A stretch of DNA of 64,000 bases from JBHIKY01 sp042139015 (GTDB taxonomy: Bacteria; Bacillota; Bacilli; Bacillales; Marinococcaceae). Position 1 is the first letter of the stretch. Each line of letters begins with the position of its first letter. The notes beneath the pieces are model-generated. The model ran no database searches. It was not told the DNA's origin and was given only the letters and a program-made list of their open reading frames with translations. The position numbers and the translations under genes are program-made. This document shows positions 7,335 through 15,624 of the stretch, in pieces. The stretch covers positions 1 through 64,000 of the forward strand of contig NZ_JBHIKY010000006.1 of assembly GCF_042139015.1 (NCBI RefSeq). The letters run 5' to 3'.

Positions 7335-8531
7335 ATGCAGATGCAATCGTGGAAGGGCAAAGTCATTTTTCACATTGATATGAACAGCTTTTATGCTTCG
7401 GTTGAACGACTGTACGATCCTGCATTAAAAGGCAAACCACTCGCAATTGCCGGAAACCCAAAGGAACGACGGGGAATCGTAGTCACTGCAAGTTATGAAG
7501 CCAGGGCAAAAGGTGTGAAAACGACCATGCCTGTGTGGGAAGCATTAAAAAAATGTCCGGAGTTAATCATTCGACCACCTGATTTTATAAAATACCGGGC
7601 AGCTTCACAGAGGATGTTTGAGTATTTAGAAAATTTTACTGATCTGGTGGAGCCGGTGTCGATTGACGAAGGATATATGGATATGACGGCAGCATTTAAA
7701 GAAGGGGCAGCTGTCGATTTAGCAGCACATATTCAAAATAGGTTATATCGTGAGCAGGGTCTTCCTTGCAGTATCGGTGTTGCACCCAACAAATTTTTAG
7801 CGAAAATGGCCAGTGATATGAAAAAGCCGATGGGTATAACAGTCCTTCGCAAGCGGGAGCTGCCGCTTAAATTATGGCCGCTCCCGATCGAAGAAATGCA
7901 CGGTGTGGGAGAGAAAACCGCAGCAAAACTAAAAGAATGGAATATTACTACCATCGGCGGTCTCGCACAATATTCGGAATCTTCCTTGTATACGCGGTTT
8001 GGCATTATGGGAAGCAAGCTGTATCAACGTGCTAATGGTGAAGATTTCCGTGATGTTAATCCGGAAGCGGCAAATGAAACGAAGAGTGTTGGAAGTTCAA
8101 CAACGCTTCCTTATGATGAAGATCAATTTGTAGAACTTAAAAAAGTCATTTACAAACTGGCTGAAAAAGTAGAAGAGCGTATGAAAAGAAAACAGGTTTG
8201 TGCTCCATCACTGCAAATTCAAATACGCTATAGTGATCGAAAAAATGTTTCCCGTAGAAAAAAATTGCAAAATCCAGTCAAGAAAGCGGCGGATATTAAT
8301 CGAGAAGCCCTGGTTCTTTTTAATAAATATTGGACCGGTACACCTGTCCGACTACTTGGAATAACAGGAGCGGAAGTTATTCCTCTTTCAGAAGAATATA
8401 AACAGTTAGATTTGTTTTCTTACGAAAAAGATATAAAAGAAGCAAAACTTGATAAGACACTTAAAGAATTATCAGACAAATATGGAACTCATACCTTGAG
8501 AAGAGGAAACAGAAATGATACAAACTCTTGA
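7335..8531 (+). CDS. polY1: DNA polymerase IV, Y-family (PolY1/YqjH)
   Basis: About 398 residues; an error-prone translesion polymerase. The palm motifs IDMNSFYASVE (near the N-terminus) and SIDEGYMDM carry the catalytic acidic residues. A helix-hairpin-helix thumb segment (MHGVGEKTAAKL) and a C-terminal little-finger domain follow. ATG 7302 lacks an SD; GAAGGGGG precedes ATG 7335, and a TAAAAT -10-like element lies around 7297, so 7335 is preferred. I see no LexA box. The gene ends within its own terminator stem. Confidence 0.92.
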   Translation: MQMQSWKGKVIFHIDMNSFYASVERLYDPALKGKPLAIAGNPKERRGIVVTASYEARAKGVKTTMPVWEALKKCPELIIRPPDFIKYRAASQRMFEYLENFTDLVEPVSIDEGYMDMTAAFKEGAAVDLAAHIQNRLYREQGLPCSIGVAPNKFLAKMASDMKKPMGITVLRKRELPLKLWPLPIEEMHGVGEKTAAKLKEWNITTIGGLAQYSESSLYTRFGIMGSKLYQRANGEDFRDVNPEAANETKSVGSSTTLPYDEDQFVELKKVIYKLAEKVEERMKRKQVCAPSLQIQIRYSDRKNVSRRKKLQNPVKKAADINREALVLFNKYWTGTPVRLLGITGAEVIPLSEEYKQLDLFSYEKDIKEAKLDKTLKELSDKYGTHTLRRGNRNDTNS

Positions 8532-8560
8532 ACAGTGAAAACTGCTCAAGAGTTTTTTGT
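8523..8560 (+). terminator. Terminator of polY1 overlapping the stop codon
   Basis: AACTCTTGAACAGT (8523-8536) pairs with ACTGCTCAAGAGTT (8541-8554) around a GAAA loop, then a T run. The TGA stop is inside the left arm. Confidence 0.9.
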
Positions 8561-8601
8561 TTTAAATATCAGAGTTTCGAACCGATAGTATAGATAGAGT
8601 A

Positions 8602-8638
8602 AATCGTCTGGATTTTGCAATAAATAATTTACTTTTGT
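8602..8638. repeat. 37-bp repeat, copy A
   Basis: These 37 bases (AATCGTCTGGATTTTGCAAT to ACTTTTGT) are identical to 57346-57382. Both copies lie about 73 bases upstream of a start codon (yaaR here, rluB there). No ORF is present. Confidence 0.8.
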
Positions 8639-8710
8639 CCCAGCCACTTTTCTAATCTGATTTGTGTTAAACTATATGAATATAAATTCTATATTAAAGG
8701 CGTGAAATAG

Positions 8711-9151
8711 ATGGAAATCCAACGTCTAGGAAAAATACAGCCAGAAAAACCAGCTGCAAGAAGTCAGCAGGCAGTTGAGCCTAAAGTTTCTTTCACTGAA
8801 ATTATGAGTGGGCGCCGCCAGGAAAAATCCAACGAACGCTACACGCAGATGATGGAAAGAATTGAAGATCAGGGGAAGACACTTGCAGAATCGAGAACAG
8901 TGGAAGAACTGCGCAAGTATAAACAAATGGTCAGGGAATTTATGAAAGATGCGGTAGACCATGGTCTTTCTTTAGAAGAAAAACGAGGGTTTAACCGAAG
9001 AGGCCGTACAAAGATTTATAAAGTAATAGAAGAAGTCGACAAAAAACTGCTTGAGTTAACAAATGCAGTCGTTGAAAAAGAAAAAAATAGTCTGGAAATT
9101 TTAGATATGGTTGGAGAAATTAAAGGCTTACTAGTGAATGTTTATACTTGA
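8711..9151 (+). CDS. yaaR: YaaR-family protein (DUF327)
   Basis: The 146-residue charged, helical protein has the length and pattern of Bacillus YaaR (DUF327): a disordered N-terminus, then RYTQMMERIEDQGKTLAESR, YKQMVREFM and RRGRTKIYKVIEEVDKKL. Function is not established. In Bacillus it usually sits near holB and yaaT; here it stands alone with its own promoter region and a terminator, so it has moved relative to that cluster. Confidence 0.82.
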   Translation: MEIQRLGKIQPEKPAARSQQAVEPKVSFTEIMSGRRQEKSNERYTQMMERIEDQGKTLAESRTVEELRKYKQMVREFMKDAVDHGLSLEEKRGFNRRGRTKIYKVIEEVDKKLLELTNAVVEKEKNSLEILDMVGEIKGLLVNVYT

Positions 9152-9168
9152 GATGAGTACGGTTGAAA

Positions 9169-9207
9169 ATCCGTTTCTGCCTGAAAAGTGCAGGGCGGTT
9201 TTTTTAC
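9169..9207 (+). terminator. Probable terminator of yaaR
   Basis: CCGTTTCTGC pairs (with T-G wobbles) with GCAGGGCGG around a 9-base loop, followed by seven T. Confidence 0.7.
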
Positions 9208-9283
9208 ACTTTAAGTAAAACTCATCTTCAATGATGAAATTTTTCAATATTTGACCAGGTGTATGGCCAGGTTTTTAATAACT

Positions 9284-9312
9284 TTGAAAGAGACTGCGGG
9301 GATAGGTATAAT
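9284..9312 (+). promoter_or_regulatory. Sigma-A promoter of the phosphatase/kinase pair
   Basis: TTGAAA (9284-9289), a 17-base spacer and a perfect TATAAT (9307-9312), 24 bases before the GTG start. Confidence 0.8.
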
Positions 9313-9336
9313 GATGTAAAAAGGGAGAATGATGAA

Positions 9337-9810
9337 GTGAAAGTAAGAGTTTTATTTGTATGTTTAGGAAACATTTGCAGATCACCAATGGCTGAATCCA
9401 TTTTTACATATAAAACAAAACAGGCTGGTCTCGAAAATTTTATCGAGTCAGCGTCCGCAGGTATTGGTAACTGGCATGAGGGAGATGCTCCGCATCGTGG
9501 TACACTGAAGGTGCTCGATAATCAGGGTATTGATGGTACATCGCTTCGGGCCAGCCAAATTAAAAGCAGTGATGCCGTTGAATTTGACTACATATTAGTG
9601 ATGGATGATGATAATATGCATGCATTAATGGATTTGAAAATGACAGAACAATCTGCTTTTATAGGAAAGTTACTTGATTTTCATCCGTTTCAGCGCGGCG
9701 GCAATGTTCCTGATCCCTATTTCAACGGGAATTTTGACGATACATATTTATTAATAGAGAGTAGCTGTACTCACTTTTTAGAATGGCTGCGAAAGCGGGA
9801 GAATCTATGA
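9337..9810 (+). CDS. Low-molecular-weight protein-tyrosine phosphatase family
   Basis: A 157-residue phosphatase. The P-loop CLGNICRS starts at Cys9 with Arg15, and the general-acid DP motif (VPDPYF) is present. The start is GTG 9337 (SD AAGGGAG), giving the normal family length; the longer frame from 9259 runs through the promoter. It overlaps the fructosamine-kinase gene by ATGA. Some members of this family dephosphorylate protein-bound ribulosamine 5-phosphate rather than phosphotyrosine, and the coupling makes that plausible here. YfkJ-like phosphotyrosine activity is the alternative. Confidence 0.9.
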   Translation: MKVRVLFVCLGNICRSPMAESIFTYKTKQAGLENFIESASAGIGNWHEGDAPHRGTLKVLDNQGIDGTSLRASQIKSSDAVEFDYILVMDDDNMHALMDLKMTEQSAFIGKLLDFHPFQRGGNVPDPYFNGNFDDTYLLIESSCTHFLEWLRKRENL

Positions 9811-10658
9811 ATGCAAAACTGGAAAAAAGCTTAAATGCGATCGGTGTAAATGAGAAGGTTTTAGATGTAAAGGAAATAACGGGGGGCAGTATCAGCTCCG
9901 CGTATTTAGTCAATACGAAAAGCCAGAGATATTTTATTAAGTGGCATGATGAAGCCCCAACTGACTTTTTTAGGCAGGAAGCTTTTGGTTTAGAATTTTT
10001 AAAGGAACCGGATGCACTTCCAGTTCCGGAAGTTTATGGATGGGGAAAGAAGTTTATTGTTATGGAACCTGTTTCAGGAAATGCCACCTCACATTCCGAT
10101 GAGCTTCTTGGCCGCGGTTTAGCAGCACTGCACTCTGTAACTGGAACATTTTTTGGCCTCGAAGAAGATAATTATATTGGGGAGCTTCCTCAAGGAAACA
10201 GCTGGGAAGTATCATGGATAGATTTTTTGCGGGAACAGCGGTTGAGACCACAGATAGATTTAGCGCGTATGCTTGGCAGGCTGCCACTGGAACGAGCAAG
10301 AAAAGCAAATTATATTTTAAATCACCTCTCGAAATGGGTTCCAAAGGATCGGCAGGCAGTAAAGCTTCACGGGGATCTGTGGGGTGGAAATTGGATTACT
10401 GGAAAAAAGGGTATTCCCTATTTGATTGATCCTGCAGTCTGGTATGGGGATTATGAGTTTGAGCTGGCCTTTACATTTTTATTCGGAGGGTTTTCAAAAA
10501 GAGTGTATGATGCGTATGGGGAAATCATCCCAATCTCGTCTGAATTTAAAGAACGGATGCCTTTATACCAACTGTATTATTTATTTGTCCACCTTAATAT
10601 TTTCGGTGAAGCATATGGCGGAAAAGTGGATGCAATTTTATCAGCCTATACAAAATAA
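9807..10658 (+). CDS. Fructosamine/ribulosamine 3-kinase (FN3K family)
   Basis: A 283-residue kinase with the aminoglycoside-phosphotransferase fold. LHGDLWGGN (~186-194, catalytic Asp) and LIDPAVWYGDYEFELA (metal-binding Asp) are diagnostic for FN3K-related proteins, which phosphorylate sugar adducts on protein lysines so that they fall off. ATG 9807 overlaps the phosphatase stop (ATGA), so the two are translationally coupled. In bacteria the family prefers ribulosamines and erythrulosamines, which fits the neighbour. It is followed by a strong terminator. Confidence 0.9.
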   Translation: MNAKLEKSLNAIGVNEKVLDVKEITGGSISSAYLVNTKSQRYFIKWHDEAPTDFFRQEAFGLEFLKEPDALPVPEVYGWGKKFIVMEPVSGNATSHSDELLGRGLAALHSVTGTFFGLEEDNYIGELPQGNSWEVSWIDFLREQRLRPQIDLARMLGRLPLERARKANYILNHLSKWVPKDRQAVKLHGDLWGGNWITGKKGIPYLIDPAVWYGDYEFELAFTFLFGGFSKRVYDAYGEIIPISSEFKERMPLYQLYYLFVHLNIFGEAYGGKVDAILSAYTK

Positions 10659-10680
10659 AATGTTTATTTATCCGTGCAAA

Positions 10681-10704
10681 AACCCGGCAGAAGCCGGGTT
10701 TTGT
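10681..10704 (+). terminator. Terminator after the FN3K gene
   Basis: AACCCGGC (10681-10688), loop AGAA, GCCGGGTT (10693-10700), then TT. Confidence 0.85.
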
Positions 10705-10839
10705 CGTATTTTAAGGTTTATTAGAATAATTTAAGGGGAACGGTAGTTCAACATGTGAGAGAGAATCTCTCTGCTCATAACACAATCTGCTTACAGTACT
10801 TTTCTGTACGCTGCAAGTATACTATAAATGAGGTGAGAG

Positions 10840-11832
10840 ATGATGCTTCAAGAATGGAAGAAGCTGCTGCAGGCAAGAAAATGGATGAAGAAAAATGAAT
10901 CATTTCTGCCTACATGGCATGCTCATTTAGGATACAGTCTGGATTTGTTTGATCATTTTAAAAAGCCAGAACATCCTGAAAAGATAGCGGATGTATACCA
11001 GCTTGATAAAACTCTGTTAAACCGCTGGGTAGAGGTCGGTCTTGCAGTCGGCCATTTAAACAATAAAGGTAATGGAAAAATAAAAAGTGATAAAACATGT
11101 ATTCAATATATTTCAAAACACAGTCCTGATTCAGTAGGAGCACTTTTAAAAGAGATGTTGGAGCTCCATATCCCGACAATGCTTGCTTATAAAGACTTGA
11201 TGGCAGGCAGGGAAAAAATTAACTATATGGAAGCTGATTTTGGCAAGACCGTAGCGGAAACATCTGAATTATTAGAGACACTGGCCTTTCCCAAAGTAAT
11301 GAATTGCATAAAAAAACATAAAGTAAAATCTGTTATAGATATGGGATGTGGATACGGAGGATATCTCCACCGCATTCATGAGAAAAAACCAGGCTTATCA
11401 TTGACTGGAATTGAAATACATGAAGAAATAGTCGAAGAGGCAAAAAAAAGAATGGCTGACACAACAATAAATATAAAGCATGAGGATTTAACAAATTTGG
11501 AGACCGGGAAGGCAAAAACAGATCTGATTATGTTGAATAATATTCTTTATTACTTTCCCACTGATGACAGACAGCAGCTGTTTGAGAAGGCAACCGATAT
11601 CGTATCAAATAAAGGAAGAATGCTAGTGATGACCCCCATCCATGATGCAGCACACGGAAAAGCATTTTCGGCTGCTTTCAATAGCTTTATGTCTGCACAC
11701 GATAACCTGTTTCCTCTCCCTTCAGAAAAAGAGATCAAACAATACGCCAAAAAAACCGGCTGGAAGGTTAAAGATGTTGACCCGATTGTGAAAGAAGGCG
11801 GCTGGTATTTGTTCCACTTGAAGAAAGTATAA
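10840..11832 (+). CDS. Class I SAM-dependent methyltransferase, substrate unknown
   Basis: A 330-residue protein. Residues 1-~130 are an N-terminal helical, winged-helix-like domain; the SAM-binding motif VIDMGCGYGG begins about residue 166, followed by the acidic end of strand 2 (GIEIHEE) and a post-I segment LIMLNNILYYF. This layout resembles O-methyltransferases with a dimerisation domain, but no substrate can be assigned. SD GAGGTGAGAG is directly upstream, so ATG 10840 or 10843 is the start. It is followed by asnO 147 bases later, with an RNA hairpin between them. Confidence 0.75.
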   Translation: MMLQEWKKLLQARKWMKKNESFLPTWHAHLGYSLDLFDHFKKPEHPEKIADVYQLDKTLLNRWVEVGLAVGHLNNKGNGKIKSDKTCIQYISKHSPDSVGALLKEMLELHIPTMLAYKDLMAGREKINYMEADFGKTVAETSELLETLAFPKVMNCIKKHKVKSVIDMGCGYGGYLHRIHEKKPGLSLTGIEIHEEIVEEAKKRMADTTINIKHEDLTNLETGKAKTDLIMLNNILYYFPTDDRQQLFEKATDIVSNKGRMLVMTPIHDAAHGKAFSAAFNSFMSAHDNLFPLPSEKEIKQYAKKTGWKVKDVDPIVKEGGWYLFHLKKV

Positions 11833-11929
11833 AGATGAAGAGTAATTAAACCGCGAACTATTGGGTAATTTTTCAAAAAACATGATTTTTGTTGAATGCA
11901 GCAAAAATATATATTCGCACACCATTTCT

Positions 11930-11969
11930 CCCTCCGGAATAGCATAAAAATAGATATGCATCCGGAGGG
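11930..11969 (+). promoter_or_regulatory. Hairpin that buries the asnO ribosome binding site
   Basis: CCCTCCGGA (11930-11938) pairs perfectly with TCCGGAGGG (11961-11969), and GCATA (11942-11946) with TATGC (11955-11959). The right arm contains the GGAGGGG Shine-Dalgarno sequence of asnO, whose ATG is at 11980. No T run follows, so it is not a terminator. It may hold back translation until something opens it. Confidence 0.65.
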
Positions 11970-11979
11970 GGATTTTGGT

Positions 11980-13812
11980 ATGTGCGGCATTACAGGATGG
12001 CTTTCCTATGATAAAAACATGGAAAGGGAACGAAAAACAGTCGAAAGCATGACAAACACTCTCTCATACAGAGGTCCGGATCAACAAGGATTTTATGGAG
12101 AGAAGCATATTGCTTTCGGCCATACCCGACTCATTGTTATTGACCCGGATGGCGGAAAGCAGCCGATGATAAAACAGCACGGGTCCAATAAGTACGCACT
12201 TGTTTATAATGGAGAGCTTTATAACACAGAAGCATTACGGCGGCAGCTCTTGAAGAAAGGCCATACCTTCAGCTCACATTCAGACACTGAAGTGCTGCTG
12301 ACTGCTTATATTGAATGGGGACCGATGTGTGTAGAAAATTTAAATGGAATTTTTGCTTTTGCTGTTTGGGATGAAGAAAGAGAGACTTTATTTTTAGCAA
12401 GAGACCGTCTCGGTGTAAAGCCGTTATTTTACACTTGCCCGGACAGGGAATTTCTTTTCGGCTCTGAAATTAAAGCTTTGCTGGCAAACGACAAAGTAAA
12501 GGCGGTAATCGATGAACAAGGAGTGGCGGAGCTCTTCAGCCTTGGTCCATCGAGAGTGCCGGGCAGTGCGGTGTTTGCCGGAATAAACGAATTAAAGCCT
12601 GCTCACTGTATGACAATTACGAGGACCGGCCGACGTGAGAACCGTTATTGGGATGTGAAAAACTACAGGCATGAAGAAACATTGGATGAATCCGTAAAAC
12701 AAATTCATAAACTTTTGAGCGAGGCTGCCTCCAGGCAGTTAATATCAGATGTTCCAATCAGTACTTTTTTATCCGGCGGGGTTGATTCAAGTGCTTTAAC
12801 AGCATTTGCAGCGAAGGAATCAAATTACTCCCTGCGAACGTTTTCAATTGATTATGAAGAAAATGATAAACATTTCAAAGCCAACAATTTTCAGCCCGAT
12901 AGTGATAGAAAATATATTGATCAAATGATAAAAAAAGCAGGTACCAGACATGAATATTGTGTTATTTCCATAGAAGATTTAATCGATGGTCTTGAGGAAG
13001 CTGTGGTTGCAAGGGATCTCCCTGGGATGGCTGACATCGATTCCTCTCTATTGTGGTTCTGCAGAGAAATAAAAAAACATGCGGTTGTTGCTTTATCCGG
13101 GGAGTGCGCTGACGAAGTATTTGGGGGCTATCCATGGTTTTACCGGGAAGAATTGCTCAATCGCAGCGGTTTTCCGTGGATGGACTCCATTTTAGAACGA
13201 CAGAAGCTTCTGCATAAAAACTGGGGTAAAAATATTCAACTTAAATCTTTTATGATAAATAAATATAACGATACCATCGCCCAGACTCCGCTCAGCAGCA
13301 GTGATTCTGAGGCACAGCGCAAACATAAGCAAATGGTGTATTTGAATATGCATTGGTTTATGAGCACACTCCTGGAAAGAAAAGACAGAATGAGTATGCG
13401 CGCAAGCCTTGAAGTCCGCGTCCCGTTTGCAGATCATCACCTTGTTGAATATATGTGGAATATCCCTGGGGAATGGAAGCAGCTAGATGGAAAAGAGAAG
13501 GGCATTCTTCGGAAAGCGCTCGAAGGAGTTCTCCCAAATGATGTTCTTTACCGAAAGAAAAACCCTTACCCGAAAACGCACCATCCAAAATATACGGAGT
13601 TGATTGCTCAAAAACTTGAAACCGAAGTAATGCAAAAAGATGCTCCAGTTTTTGAGCTGCTCGATCGTAAACGTGTTAAGGATCTTATTGATTCTAAAGG
13701 CGCTTCTATGCCGCTGCCCTGGTTCGGTCAGTTAATGACCGGCCCGCAGCTGTTAGCGTATATCTATCAAGTAAATGTATGGTTAAAGAAATATAATATT
13801 ACGGTAAAATAA
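11980..13812 (+). CDS. asnO: Asparagine synthase (glutamine-hydrolysing), AsnO-type
   Basis: A 610-residue enzyme that makes asparagine from aspartate, ATP and glutamine. ATG 11980 gives MCGITGW, so Cys2 becomes the N-terminal nucleophile of the GATase-2 domain (1-~210). The ATP-binding PP-loop SGGVDSS lies at ~265-271, and the synthetase domain contains SGECADEVFGGYPW. By eye it matches B. subtilis AsnO (YisO), linked to sporulation, better than AsnB or AsnH. The reading frame open from 11896 would run through the SD and lack Cys2. It appears monocistronic and may be controlled by the hairpin at 11930-11969. Confidence 0.92.
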   Translation: MCGITGWLSYDKNMERERKTVESMTNTLSYRGPDQQGFYGEKHIAFGHTRLIVIDPDGGKQPMIKQHGSNKYALVYNGELYNTEALRRQLLKKGHTFSSHSDTEVLLTAYIEWGPMCVENLNGIFAFAVWDEERETLFLARDRLGVKPLFYTCPDREFLFGSEIKALLANDKVKAVIDEQGVAELFSLGPSRVPGSAVFAGINELKPAHCMTITRTGRRENRYWDVKNYRHEETLDESVKQIHKLLSEAASRQLISDVPISTFLSGGVDSSALTAFAAKESNYSLRTFSIDYEENDKHFKANNFQPDSDRKYIDQMIKKAGTRHEYCVISIEDLIDGLEEAVVARDLPGMADIDSSLLWFCREIKKHAVVALSGECADEVFGGYPWFYREELLNRSGFPWMDSILERQKLLHKNWGKNIQLKSFMINKYNDTIAQTPLSSSDSEAQRKHKQMVYLNMHWFMSTLLERKDRMSMRASLEVRVPFADHHLVEYMWNIPGEWKQLDGKEKGILRKALEGVLPNDVLYRKKNPYPKTHHPKYTELIAQKLETEVMQKDAPVFELLDRKRVKDLIDSKGASMPLPWFGQLMTGPQLLAYIYQVNVWLKKYNITVK

Positions 13813-13933
13813 CTACTGCACTAGGATCTGACCTGCTTCATTTCTGTAGTTTTGAAAATTGTACAAAGGGTATATAAACTTATACAAATGTTGAAAAATC
13901 CAACGCAGTGTTTAAACAGTTAGGGGCGGTTTA

Positions 13934-14275
13934 ATGCCTGAAAAGAATATCATTATTATAGGGGCGGGTCCAGGGGGGTTAACTGCAGGTATGCTGCTGC
14001 AAAACAGTGGGTGCCGGGTCACAATTTTTGAAAAACAGTCCTATGTAGGAGGCAGGACTTCCAGCTTCCAAAAAGACGGATATACGTTTGATTTAGGGCC
14101 GACGTTTTTAAGCATGCCGCACCTTCTCGAGGAAATATTCGAGGAATGCGGCAGATCTCTTTATGACTACGTAAATCTGAAAAGAATTGAGCCGATGTAT
14201 GAACTCATTTTTAATGATACATCCTTTTTTCCGGGCACAAACAGAGAAAATATGAAAAAAAGAATACAGCAATAA
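13934..14275 (+). pseudogene. Truncated carotenoid desaturase/oxidase (CrtI/CrtN family)
   Basis: The 113 codons start with the FAD-binding motif IIIIGAGPGGLTAGMLL and continue with FEKQ...VGGRTSS and YTFDLGPTFLSMP, typical of phytoene/diapophytoene desaturase-type flavoproteins. The family is about 490-510 residues; the homology stops near residue 108, and a stop follows at 14273-14275. The 3' three quarters are missing, replaced by the 3' part of a truncated glycosyltransferase gene on the opposite strand. It is not expected to be functional. Its own start and SD (GGGGCGG) are intact. Confidence 0.85.
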
Positions 14276-14882
14276 AAGATCCATGAGCAGCCGTAAAGGC
14301 AGGGTGGAGGGATGTATTCGCCCTGCGTATAGGTAAATGAAAATAAACAAGAAAATGCTGCATTGGTACAAGAATGCTGCTGAGGAGACCCTTTATCGGA
14401 AAATGTGGAAAACCTGTAACCATCCCGGCTTGAGACTTCTCTAAAAGTGCAGAGACTGCGGTAATAGTTTCGGGATGAAGAGAAACATCTGCATCTAAAA
14501 AAAAGTATATCTCCCCGCCAGCCTTTCCGGACAATTGGTGGCAGGCATGTACCTTACCACTCCAGCCTTTCGGCAGTGGCTTACCATGTATTATTTTTAT
14601 ATTACTCCAATCGCAAGTACCTTTCTCAAGCAAAGAAAGAGTATTGTCATCCGATTGATCATCCAGTAGGAGATATTCCGTATTCGAATATGTAAGATTT
14701 TCTAAGCTTTTCAGCAGATTGGGAATATTTTTTTCTTCGTTCCGCAATGGAACGAGTACACTTACTCTTTTATTACCTGAATTCGGAGATCCAGTATTTG
14801 AAAGGACCGGAAGACTGACCATGTTTACGGCTGGCCATATTCCAAAAGCGATCAGGAGGCTTGTAATCACAGCAATTAACAT
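14211..14882 (-). pseudogene. Truncated carotenoid glycosyltransferase (CrtQ-like, GT2)
   Basis: The N-terminal membrane segment is followed by a GT-A fold: VSVLVPLRNEEKNI, LLLDDQSDDNT and FFLDADVSL (DxD). It matches the family up to about HPAFTAAHGSFIA (around 14270), where homology ends and about 18 unrelated codons follow, the antisense of the crtN fragment. The family is about 360-380 residues, so roughly 40% is missing. It is downstream of the acyltransferase gene (32 bases), as in C30 carotenoid clusters. Probably inactive, since the C-terminal acceptor region is lost. Confidence 0.8.
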
Positions 14883-14913
14883 GGATGAACTTTCTCCTTT
14901 TTTAGACCAGCTG

Positions 14914-15624
14914 TTATTTCAAGAAAGAATTTCGATACCCTTCACTCAATGGTGTATTCCCTTTAACGAGGAGGCTGAAACGGGACAGCTCTTCATGTAT
15001 AACAGCTGAACGAAGCTGGTCCAGCTGTTCTGTTAAGATTTTTTCAAATTGAGATGTAATTTTATGACGGTTAAGTGTTTGAAAATCTTTTTTTTGGCAG
15101 CTGCGACCAATTTCCAAGAACACCTGAGGTTTCTGTTCATGTATAAATGAATAATAAACGCTGACGGGTATAAAGAGAACCTCAGGATGTTTTTTCGCAA
15201 GATAGGCAAGACCACCCATAAATTCCAGCGGACGCCGCTCTGCATGCTTTTCTTCACCCTGCGGAAATAACCAGATACTTTTATCGTTATCAAGAAGCGA
15301 AGAAGCATACCGCAAAGAGAGGAGGACTTCCTTTGACTTTTTCTTATACACCGAAAAAGCACCTAACTTCTGGAAAAAAGGGTAGGAGGAAAGACCCGTT
15401 TCATCCATCATCGCAAAGCTGTCATGCAGAAGAAGTTCACGGTTTGCATAGTGAATGATGAGTGGATCCCACCAGCTGCTGTGATTTACAAAAAACACCG
15501 CTGGAGCCGGGACAGCTGGAGGATGAAACCTAAATGAGATTCTGTGGAAGTGCTTTTTTAAAATAGCACGGTTATATTGATGAAACATCCATTCAAAGGC
15601 CGGCTGTTTTGCCGCTTTTTTCAT
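14914..15624 (-). CDS. Acyltransferase of the carotenoid cluster (CrtO-like, PlsC family)
   Basis: A 236-residue protein. NHSSWWDPL is the HX4D catalytic motif of glycerol-phosphate-type acyltransferases; FPQGEE corresponds to the substrate-binding FPEG motif and FIPVSV to the final motif. In staphyloxanthin-type clusters such a protein esterifies the glycosylated carotenoid with a fatty acid. The reading frame is open for 160 more codons upstream, but AAAGGAAG precedes ATG 15624, and the upstream part is a different gene (CruF-like) brought into frame. It looks intact, although its pathway partners are damaged. Confidence 0.75.
   Translation of the reverse strand: MKKAAKQPAFEWMFHQYNRAILKKHFHRISFRFHPPAVPAPAVFFVNHSSWWDPLIIHYANRELLLHDSFAMMDETGLSSYPFFQKLGAFSVYKKKSKEVLLSLRYASSLLDNDKSIWLFPQGEEKHAERRPLEFMGGLAYLAKKHPEVLFIPVSVYYSFIHEQKPQVFLEIGRSCQKKDFQTLNRHKITSQFEKILTEQLDQLRSAVIHEELSRFSLLVKGNTPLSEGYRNSFLK

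Noticed and set aside
9259..9336. Extended N-terminus of the LMW phosphatase
   Set aside because: It overlaps a consensus sigma-A promoter, and the catalytic P-loop of the family begins within ~10 residues of the true start.
10705..10839. T-box or riboswitch upstream of the methyltransferase gene
   Set aside because: Only short stems (GAGAGA/TCTCTC, GTAC/GTAC) are seen, without T-box sequence or a terminator.
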